Assembly: GCA_024227975.1 (NCBI GenBank)
Contig: JAAETV010000328.1
Span: forward strand, 1-7,689
Length of the DNA: 7,689 nucleotides
Direction of reading: 5' to 3'
DNA from: Actinomycetes bacterium
GTDB taxonomy: Bacteria; Actinomycetota; Acidimicrobiia; Acidimicrobiales; SZUA-35
Positions 1 to 5,386 of the stretch are shown here, one piece after another. Positions within the stretch are counted from its first letter, which is position 1. Every line of letters starts with the position of its first letter. A program made the translations under genes and the position numbers. The notes beneath the pieces were generated by a model. The model made no database searches and was not told where the DNA came from. It worked only from the letters and a program-made list of their open reading frames with translations.

Positions 1-952
1 CGGTGTGTTTGGCTACGAAGCGGTAGCTGAAACGCTCACCGCCTTGCAGGGTCAGATTGGCCAGATCCGACGGAACCCACGGATTCCCGTAGTAATCCCA
101 CACCCCACCAGACACCACCGGCCCCCCACCAACAGTCGTTGTGGTCTCGGTAGTGGTGGTCGTCGAAACGTCGGTCGTTGTGGACGAAGGTGTGGTCGTC
201 GTGTTCGTAGTCGAGCTGGTGCTGGTGCTGGTGGCCTCTGTCGGTGACGAGGCCGTGGCCGACGGCAGGGTGGCCGATGATGAGGTCGGCACCTCCGCTT
301 GGCTCGTGGTTGGGCCGGTTGGTGTGGGACTGGGCCCAGTTGATGTCAGGGTGGGAGGAGCGGCTGTGACCGGATTGCTGCTAGTCGGTGAGCTCGACTC
401 CCGGGTGCTACCGGTATCGCCTGACGTGGTGGTGTCGCTATCAGTACCGGCGCTCGAGGCCGGGTGGGTGGCCGGGGTCGATGGATTGGTTGTGATGGTC
501 GTCGAAGCGGAGAGGAGTGCGGGATTGATGGAGCCGACGTAGGACTTCAGGGCCGGTCGAAGCTCGCTGGTTTCGGGTGAGGCCGTGGAGCCTGTTGTGT
601 TCGATGTCGGGCTGGCAGCGGTTGTGTCGAGCCTGGTGTCCTCGGGGCCCAGGCCGAGGGCAATAGCGACGATGGTGGCCACGATCAGCCCACCGGTCAC
701 CACCAACAATCCGCGGCCGAACCAGACAGGGAGGAGGGGCTCGGGCCTGCCTCTTTCCAACGATGATGAGCGCTCGGCCCTGGGATTCGTCATCGACGAT
801 GCAGCCTGTCCAGACGGGCGGGCCACGGCCTTCCACTCGCCTATGGCCGGGTGCTCGCCGGTCGGGTTGACCAAGCGGCTGGCCCTGGTGTTCACCAGTG
901 GGTCTGGGGCTGGCTCAGATCCAGAACTATGTTTGGCCGCAGCGATGTACAT
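1..952 (-). CDS. Single-pass membrane protein with Thr/Ser-rich linker, function unknown (3' end beyond window)
   Basis: The frame is open from the left edge back to an in-frame stop at 1046-1048. At least 317 residues are visible and the C-terminus is missing. I chose the ATG at 950-952 because GGTGGAG lies 5 bases ahead of it; an internal ATG at 791-793 has no good ribosome site. Residues 1-78 are polar and probably disordered, rich in Ser, Arg and Pro. Residues 79-101 form one membrane helix (FGRGLLVVTGGLIVATIVAI). Residues about 103-276 are a Thr/Ser/Pro linker, nearly pure Thr/Ser from about 240 to 273. From about 277 a folded-looking segment begins (GGVWDYYGNPWVPSDLANL, then GGERFSYRF) and runs off the edge. 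With no signal peptide and Arg before the helix, the N-terminus is probably cytoplasmic and the linker outside. The gene lies 122 bp downstream of the flippase on the same strand. I recognise no family; a role at the cell surface is inference. Confidence 0.82.
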   Translation of the reverse strand, partial: MYIAAAKHSSGSEPAPDPLVNTRASRLVNPTGEHPAIGEWKAVARPSGQAASSMTNPRAERSSSLERGRPEPLLPVWFGRGLLVVTGGLIVATIVAIALGLGPEDTRLDTTAASPTSNTTGSTASPETSELRPALKSYVGSINPALLSASTTITTNPSTPATHPASSAGTDSDTTTSGDTGSTRESSSPTSSNPVTAAPPTLTSTGPSPTPTGPTTSQAEVPTSSSATLPSATASSPTEATSTSTSSTTNTTTTPSSTTTDVSTTTTTETTTTVGGGPVVSGGVWDYYGNPWVPSDLANLTLQGGERFSYRFVAKHT

Positions 953-1019
953 CGATTCTCCACCGTGTTCAGCCCCGAACGGCAATGAGCATATACACCC
1001 AAACAAGATGAAGAAAGGA

Positions 1020-1042
1020 TTACGAACAAAAAATCTTCGTAA
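1020..1042. repeat. Perfect 7-bp inverted repeat in AT-rich gap
   Basis: TTACGAA at 1020-1026 and TTCGTAA at 1036-1042 are exact reverse complements separated by 9 bases containing a run of six A. The repeat sits between the flippase stop (1075) and the start of the next minus-strand gene (952), in the most AT-rich patch of the window (about 989-1047). Read on the minus strand the loop is T-rich, but no T-tract follows the second arm, so it is a poor classical terminator. It could be an operator for the left gene or a weak attenuator. The arms are seen; the role is inference. Confidence 0.45.
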
Positions 1043-1074
1043 CAATCAGTTGGCGGTTGTGGATGTGGCTGTCA

Positions 1075-2571
1075 CTAGCTCCGAGAGAGCATGGACTGGG
1101 CCAGCCCAATCAGCAGACGGCGGTAGGGGACGGCGACCAGGAGCAGGGTCAACACGCCGAATACTGGGAGACGGAGCAGGCTCGCGCCGATATCGGGATC
1201 GTTGAGGGGGTGGATCAGGTGAGCTGCCCCCAAGCCAACCAGACCCAACAACCACGGCCCAACCGAAACCCGAATGATATCAGGAATGCGTATGTCGAAG
1301 AGGCGGCTCACTGCTACCAGGCCGCCGAAGGTGACGATGACTTCGGCTAGCACCACTGTCAGCGCGAGTGAGGCCAACCCGCCGATGTAGGCTCCGATGG
1401 AGGCGGCGATGATGGTCAGAACGGCGTAGGCCGAGATGTCGAGCATGTACAGGTTCCATGCTCCAGTGCCCCTCTGGATGGCGTGGACCACTGGGTGGAT
1501 GAACTGGAGCGGGGCGAACAGGGAGAGGGCCAGGAGGGCGGGTATGGCGCTGTCCCATTTGCCAGCCCACATCAGATGGGTCAGGGGCACGATCATCACC
1601 GACAGGCCGTTGAACAACAACACGCCCAATACGGCGAAGGTCTCAACCGTCTCCATCGTGCGGTCTCGACGCTCGGCCTTGGTCTTGAGGGTCACGAAAC
1701 CAGGCACGAGGACGGTGTTGACGGCAAGGTACAGGGGGAGCCAGAAGGCGGCGGTGAGGCCGCCGGCAAAATAGTAGAGTCCGATCACCTGCTTGGTCGT
1801 CCAGATAGCGGCCACGGGGTAGCGCCCACTGGCCGCCAGGTTCAGGGCAATGGCACTACCCCAGATCCAACGACGGTCGATGCCGGAGGTGAACCGGCTG
1901 ACCGAGCTTCTTATGTCGGCAATTGTCTGGGCCGAGAACAGACCAGGGCGTACGACAAGGCTGGTGTAGCGGCTCAGGGTGGCCAGTTCAGCGGCCACCG
2001 AGACAACACCCCCGAGAGCGAAGCTCAACGGCCCTAGGCCGGCGAAGGCGAAGCCAACGGTTGAGATGTGGCGGGCCAGCGGGACTGCAGTCTGGGCCTT
2101 GCCAACCGAGTTGAACTCCAAGGAGTGGCTGATCCTGGCCATCCCAAAACCGCCGAGGACCTGGAACGGCATCGTCACCAACAAGATGATGAGCAGGGGT
2201 TGGAGCCCGGGGGCCCGGAGGGTCGATTCGATCAGGCCCGAGCCGGCCACCCCGACGGCGGCGAGGAGCCAGAGGCCGGTCATGGTTGTCCTGTAGGTTC
2301 GGTCGAAGGCCGCGTGGTCGTGTTCGAGATGGCCGATCAGCACTGGTTGGAGGGCGCTACGGACGGCGGCCCCGATATTCGTCAGGCCGACGGCAATAGC
2401 GAAGAGGCCGAACTCCTCAGGGAACAGGAGCTGGCCCAGGAAGAGCTGGGCGATGAAGCTCGAGATCCGGTTGGCCACGCTGACCAGCGTCATGACCACA
2501 CCACCGCGAACCAGACGCGAACGGCGGCTGACCTTGCTCGAGGGGTCGGTGTCTGACGTCATCTCGCTCAC
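1075..2571 (-). CDS. Polysaccharide flippase-like membrane protein (MOP superfamily, PST/Wzx-type)
   Basis: This 498-residue protein has roughly 12-14 hydrophobic helices over its whole length, a normal size for Wzx/TuaB-type exporters. Members of this superfamily move lipid-linked glycans across the cytoplasmic membrane for surface polysaccharide or cell-wall glycopolymer assembly. Family-like features are a basic N-terminus (SRRSRLVRGG, residues 15-24), the first helix at about 24-46, and the motif LFPEEFGLFAIAVGL (49-63), typical of the PST branch. A Gly-rich stretch GLGPLSFALGGVVS follows at 178-191, and a long paired hydrophobic region at about 375-425. The start is GTG at 2571, with GGAAG 7 bases upstream; the ATG at 2562 is an alternative with poorer spacing. 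No glycosyltransferase or polymerase lies beside it in the window. The same-strand downstream gene and the divergent gene both encode Thr/Ser-linker membrane proteins. The transport family is fairly secure; the substrate is unknown. Confidence 0.88.
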   Translation of the reverse strand: MSEMTSDTDPSSKVSRRSRLVRGGVVMTLVSVANRISSFIAQLFLGQLLFPEEFGLFAIAVGLTNIGAAVRSALQPVLIGHLEHDHAAFDRTYRTTMTGLWLLAAVGVAGSGLIESTLRAPGLQPLLIILLVTMPFQVLGGFGMARISHSLEFNSVGKAQTAVPLARHISTVGFAFAGLGPLSFALGGVVSVAAELATLSRYTSLVVRPGLFSAQTIADIRSSVSRFTSGIDRRWIWGSAIALNLAASGRYPVAAIWTTKQVIGLYYFAGGLTAAFWLPLYLAVNTVLVPGFVTLKTKAERRDRTMETVETFAVLGVLLFNGLSVMIVPLTHLMWAGKWDSAIPALLALSLFAPLQFIHPVVHAIQRGTGAWNLYMLDISAYAVLTIIAASIGAYIGGLASLALTVVLAEVIVTFGGLVAVSRLFDIRIPDIIRVSVGPWLLGLVGLGAAHLIHPLNDPDIGASLLRLPVFGVLTLLLVAVPYRRLLIGLAQSMLSRS

Positions 2572-2613
2572 AGGTTGGCTTCCCGCCTTACTTCACGCCC
2601 GGGCCATTGACGC

Positions 2614-2643
2614 ATTAGATCCAGGTTACGAGCTGGCTCCCAA
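2614..2643 (-). promoter_or_regulatory. Candidate sigma-70-like promoter for the flippase gene
   Basis: On the minus strand TTGGGA (2643-2638) matches 4 of 6 of the -35 consensus and TCTAAT (2619-2614) matches 5 of 6 of the -10 consensus, with 18 bases between them. Transcription would begin near 2607, giving a leader of about 35 bases before the GTG at 2571. An 8-bp palindrome GCCCGGGC lies at 2597-2604, next to the predicted start. The elements are seen; activity is inferred. Confidence 0.45.
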
Positions 2644-2668
2644 GGCGGTCGGCCGGGGGGAGTTTTGC

Positions 2669-2677
2669 TGGGATAAT
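2669..2677 (+). promoter_or_regulatory. Candidate extended -10 promoter for the divergent SH3b protein gene
   Basis: TGG-GATAAT is an extended -10 element (TGn plus 5 of 6 of TATAAT) with no good -35 hexamer at the usual spacing, which is tolerated for extended -10 promoters. Transcription would start near 2684. That is compatible with translation from either the ATG at 2718 or the GTG at 2790. A short direct repeat GATAATCCGATAA spans this element. Confidence 0.35.
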
Positions 2678-2717
2678 CCGATAACGGTGCCAACCGCTGA
2701 AGCCCCACCCTTGGGTA

Positions 2718-3944
2718 ATGTCCCACACGGAGCTATCGTTTGGTGGCGGTGGCGCCTTCTTCTGCGTAGTCGGCCAAGGATGGTTGGACGTGGCGAGTCC
2801 CCAACTCAAGCAGTTGGAGCATGAGCTCGAAGTGGCGGCCGTCCAGTTGTCGATGGCTGACCAGCCGTTGAGTCACCTGTCGGATGCCGATCATATGCAA
2901 TCGGCGCTCGTCAGCGAGGCGCGGGTCGTGGACGCAGCCAAGAGGGCGCTGGCTACCGATCCTGGGGCCCCGATCGAACGGATGTTGTCCGACTCGGCGC
3001 AGCATCCACTGTTTGTCAGCTCGGATCGGGAGCGTTGGCATCGATTCCTGGTCGAGGTCACTCAGCAACTGCGAGTCGAGAAATATGTCGGTCGACCCCA
3101 GGAGGCACTGTCGACCCCACGGTTCGGGGAGCGAGTCGGCTGGATCCATCGCTGGCGCCAGGCCTGGATCAGTGGCGAGCGGTGGTTGCCGGGTCCCCGA
3201 GTTGGCATCGGTGCGCTGGTGTTCAGCGGCCTGGTGGTTGGCGCTCTGTTCTTGACGGGCGGGAGGTGGAGCCCGCTTGGAGACGGAGGGTGCACCGGCG
3301 AAGACTGCTCAGGTGGTTTCCAGGCCATGGCCTCGCAGCAGTCGACAACACCACTGACGGCTGGTACAACCACCCTTCTCAGTGATGGATTCGAGCTGAC
3401 CCCCTCTTCGCCAATGGACGAGAACGAGGGAAGAGGGTGGGTGACATCCGAGACCTCCTCCCTGGCTCCGGCCGACGCCGACACTGCTGCCACCCCCTCG
3501 GTTGACACCGAAACCACCGCCGTTTCGACCTCGACGACCGCGTCGACTGCTCCGCTCCTCACTACGACGAGTGCTGTGGCGTCCACCAGTTCCCCAACCG
3601 CCGCTCCGACTACCGAGACCACCGTGGTGTCAACTACCACCACGGTGGCTCCTGACGCCACCACCACGACCATGCCGCCGGCCTCCAGAGGAGTAGCTTG
3701 CCCCATCGGGTCATCAACCCTGACCCACGATGTCACGGGCGTCGCTAGTGACGATGTGCTCAATGTTCGATTGGGACCAGGCGTCTCGTTCGACCCCATC
3801 TACGGACTTGCCTATGACGCCAGTGCCGAGATCTTTGACCAGAAGCGAAGCGGTGGCTGGGTGATGGTCGTCGTCCCCGGGGCTGCCGCCCCCGACAACT
3901 GTGGCTGGTCCTACTCGTCGTTCCTGACCGCCCCCGGCCCCTGA
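2718..3944 (+). CDS. Single-pass membrane protein with Thr/Ser-rich linker and C-terminal bacterial SH3 (SH3b) domain
   Basis: 408 residues from the ATG at 2718. A GTG at 2790 has AAGGA 9 bases upstream, whereas the ATG has no clear ribosome site, so the protein may really begin at residue 25 (VASPQLKQLEH). Residues about 28-155 are a charged, mostly helical cytoplasmic region I do not recognise. One membrane helix spans about 162-183 (VGIGALVFSGLVVGALFLTGG), followed by a close cysteine pair (C192, C197). Residues about 205-325 are a Thr/Ser/Pro/Ala linker. Residues about 330-404 form an SH3b (SH3_3-like) domain, recognised by the DDVLNVRLGPGVSF core (345-358), GGWVMVV (379-385) and the closing CGWSYSSFL (395-403). 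Two more cysteines (C328, C395) bracket the domain and could pair. SH3b domains commonly bind peptidoglycan or peptides, so a wall-contacting role outside the membrane is likely. The gene diverges from the flippase and converges on the oxidoreductase. Confidence 0.86.
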   Translation: MSHTELSFGGGGAFFCVVGQGWLDVASPQLKQLEHELEVAAVQLSMADQPLSHLSDADHMQSALVSEARVVDAAKRALATDPGAPIERMLSDSAQHPLFVSSDRERWHRFLVEVTQQLRVEKYVGRPQEALSTPRFGERVGWIHRWRQAWISGERWLPGPRVGIGALVFSGLVVGALFLTGGRWSPLGDGGCTGEDCSGGFQAMASQQSTTPLTAGTTTLLSDGFELTPSSPMDENEGRGWVTSETSSLAPADADTAATPSVDTETTAVSTSTTASTAPLLTTTSAVASTSSPTAAPTTETTVVSTTTTVAPDATTTTMPPASRGVACPIGSSTLTHDVTGVASDDVLNVRLGPGVSFDPIYGLAYDASAEIFDQKRSGGWVMVVVPGAAAPDNCGWSYSSFLTAPGP

Positions 3945-3956
3945 CCATCGGGCCGG
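3934..3956. terminator. GC-rich hairpin at convergent gene ends, candidate bidirectional terminator
   Basis: CCGGCCC (3934-3940) and GGGCCGG (3950-3956) are perfect reverse complements with a 9-base loop. The loop contains the TGA stop of the SH3b protein gene. The hairpin lies 35 bases past the end of the convergent oxidoreductase gene, whose stop is at 3991-3993. There is no T-tract on either side, so a classical intrinsic terminator is not shown, but GC-rich T-less hairpins between convergent genes are common in actinobacteria. Confidence 0.45.
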
Positions 3957-3990
3957 TCGGGCGGATCGGACCCCTGGGATTCCAGCAGAT

Positions 3991-5064
3991 CTAGGTGGTG
4001 GCGTCGGCTGGGAGCTTCTCCCTCACGCGGGGCATGACTTCCTGGGCGAACAGCCTCATTGATCGCATGGTGTCCTCGTGTGACATCCCGCCGAACTTCA
4101 TCTCGGCCATCCAGTGGTTGACACCAGCCGCCTCGGCGTATGTGACGATCCGGTCGGCAACCTGTTCCGGTGTGCCAAAGGCGCTGCCCCAGTTGGCCAG
4201 ATCGTCATAGGTAACTCGGGCGTGGGCCTTGCGGACGGTGTCGTAGAGCTCGTAGCTCTCGTGGATCTTCTTGCCCGGAGCCCCCGGCAGCACCTTCTGG
4301 AACAGCTCGTGGTACCACATGGCGTGGGGTTCTGCGATCCTCTTGGCCTCGGCCTCGCTCTCGGCAACGAAGGTCTGCATGAGCATCGGCTGATCCTGAG
4401 CCATCGGATCCCGTCCGGCGTCGTTCATGTACCCGCAGTAGATATCCCATTGGTCCTGCACCATGTCGAGTGACGTGAAGCGGGGGGCCCGCAGGATCGA
4501 CAGGCCGTACTGGGAGGCCAGTTCGAACGAAGGTGGTGAGACAGCGGCCATGTACATGGGTATGGTCGGTTGCTGGATCTGACGGGGGTAGAGCTCCACG
4601 TCGTTGACCGACCAGAACTCACCCTCATGGGAGAATCGCTCGCCGCTGAAGCACTTCGCGAGGATCTCCATCGACTCGGCGAAGCGCTGGCGAGACTCGG
4701 CCGGATCCACACCGAAGCCGCCGAACTCACCGGGCTGGTAGGCCCGACCGACACCGAGCAAGAGGCGCCCGTCGCTCAAGCAGTCGACCAATGCCGCCTG
4801 CTCGGCCACCCGCACCGGATGCTGCAAAGGCAACAACACCACAGCTGTGCCGATCTTGATCCGCTCGGTACGCATGGCGAGCGCTGCCGCCATGGTCAGG
4901 GTGTCGCCCAGAATGCCGTAGACGGAGAAATGATGTTCGGGCAGCCAGACGGAGTCGAAGCCCAGTTCTTCGGCCAGCTCGACCTCTTCGAGGAAGTCCT
5001 TGAACACTTGAGCTTGGGGTTGCTCGCCGAACTCACTGAACAAGTACATCATCCCAAACTGCAT
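3991..5064 (-). CDS. LLM-class flavin-dependent oxidoreductase (bacterial luciferase-like monooxygenase family)
   Basis: 357 residues, the usual length for this TIM-barrel family, which uses FMNH2 or F420 to oxidise or reduce small organic substrates in the cytoplasm. Diagnostic stretches are the N-terminal strand MQFGMMYLFS (1-10), LGFDSVWLPEHHF (34-46, the WxxEHH signature), and IKIGTAVVLLPLQHPVRVAEQ (69-89). LSDGRLLLGVGRAYQPGEF (96-114) is the conserved Gly/Arg segment of the family, and GTPEQVADRI (297-306) is the usual C-terminal helix. The start is secure: GAGGAG sits 7 bases before the ATG at 5062-5064. A perfect palindrome lies 38-57 bases upstream. The gene converges on the SH3b protein gene and diverges from the kinase operon. 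Sequence alone does not decide FMN versus F420 or the substrate; the EHH motif resembles FMN-type alkanal or limonene monooxygenase-like members. Confidence 0.93.
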   Translation of the reverse strand: MQFGMMYLFSEFGEQPQAQVFKDFLEEVELAEELGFDSVWLPEHHFSVYGILGDTLTMAAALAMRTERIKIGTAVVLLPLQHPVRVAEQAALVDCLSDGRLLLGVGRAYQPGEFGGFGVDPAESRQRFAESMEILAKCFSGERFSHEGEFWSVNDVELYPRQIQQPTIPMYMAAVSPPSFELASQYGLSILRAPRFTSLDMVQDQWDIYCGYMNDAGRDPMAQDQPMLMQTFVAESEAEAKRIAEPHAMWYHELFQKVLPGAPGKKIHESYELYDTVRKAHARVTYDDLANWGSAFGTPEQVADRIVTYAEAAGVNHWMAEMKFGGMSHEDTMRSMRLFAQEVMPRVREKLPADATT

Positions 5065-5101
5065 GGCGCTCTCCTCGGTATGTGTCGCAAGACGCTACTC
5101 C

Positions 5102-5121
5102 CTGGCGGTTGTCGCCGCCAG
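5102..5121. promoter_or_regulatory. Perfect palindrome upstream of the oxidoreductase gene, candidate operator
   Basis: CTGGCGG (5102-5108) and CCGCCAG (5115-5121) are exact inverted arms around a 6-base centre, TTGTCG. The palindrome lies 38-57 bases before the oxidoreductase ATG on the minus strand, where a dimeric repressor (for example TetR- or MarR-type) or a leader hairpin would act. No regulator gene adjoins the oxidoreductase apart from the divergent two-component pair. The symmetry is seen; its role is inferred. Confidence 0.45.
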
Positions 5122-5245
5122 TAGTGCCAACGACCTCTTTCGGTCACGATCGAGATCGAACTTGGGGAAGGCCACGAGCGCGAAACACGATGGTGGGTGT
5201 TTGTAGGCCGATCATGGTGACGCAAGACCCCGCCACGGTAGGTGA

Positions 5246-5277
5246 GTAGGAGTGCCTTTCGATCATGCGTAGGAGTG
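5246..5277 (+). repeat. Direct repeat GTAGGAGTG, two copies 23 bp apart
   Basis: GTAGGAGTG occurs at 5246-5254 and again at 5269-5277, with a related GTAGGTGAG at 5239-5247. The repeat lies in the 322-bp region between the divergent oxidoreductase and kinase genes. It continues in near-phase into the 22-bp tandem repeat that follows. No coding region fits this stretch. Confidence 0.5.
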
Positions 5278-5284
5278 AAGCTGG

Positions 5285-5328
5285 ATTGCACGAATGGAGA
5301 GACGGGATTGTAAGAATGGAGAGACGGG
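5285..5328 (+). repeat. 22-bp tandem repeat, two copies, upstream of the histidine kinase
   Basis: Two adjacent 22-bp units (5285-5306 and 5307-5328) agree at 20 of 22 positions and share the uninterrupted core GAATGGAGAGACGGG (5292-5306 and 5314-5328). Because 22 is not a multiple of 3, the units translate differently. This argues that the stretch is leader or operator DNA rather than the N-terminus of the kinase. A spacing of 22 bp is about two helical turns, as expected for side-by-side binding of a dimeric response regulator. That role is inference. Confidence 0.6.
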
Positions 5329-5386
5329 CCTGTCGGCCAACCGTCCTCGTGGAGCGGCCCGGATGCGGAGGAAGGGAGACGAGACG

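Noticed and set aside
100..240. Possible tandem repeat or CRISPR-like pattern in ACC/GGT-rich DNA
   Set aside because: The pattern is irregular Thr/Ser codon low complexity inside a coding frame, without fixed repeat and spacer lengths.
141..542. Val-rich plus-strand open frame
   Set aside because: It is the antisense shadow of the Thr/Ser linker: codons for Thr and Ser read as Val-rich sequence on the other strand. The minus-strand frame has a membrane helix and a good start.
441..836. Minus-strand open frame in another phase over the left gene
   Set aside because: Arg/His/Pro-rich translation without domain features; it overlaps the frame that contains the membrane helix and linker.
953..1045. 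In-frame hydrophobic extension upstream of the left gene (TTG near 1045), reading like a signal peptide (FFVRNPFFILFGCICSLPFG)
   Set aside because: The hydrophobic reading follows from the T-rich minus strand of an AT-rich intergenic patch. There is no ribosome site before the TTG, and the ATG at 952 has a strong GGTGGAG.
1483..2037. Long plus-strand frame inside the flippase gene
   Set aside because: Gly/Gln/His-rich shadow of the flippase frame with no hydrophobic or domain pattern.
3062..3799. Val-rich minus-strand frame opposite the SH3b protein gene
   Set aside because: Antisense of the Thr/Ser linker; the plus-strand frame has a recognisable SH3b domain.
4570..5124. Plus-strand frame opposite the oxidoreductase gene
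   Set aside because: It overlaps a strongly supported LLM oxidoreductase frame and shows no recognisable motif.
5294..5386. N-terminal extension of the kinase from the ATG at 5294
   Set aside because: It begins inside a 22-bp tandem repeat that is not a multiple of 3, has no ribosome site, and gives a low-complexity basic peptide not expected before the membrane helix.
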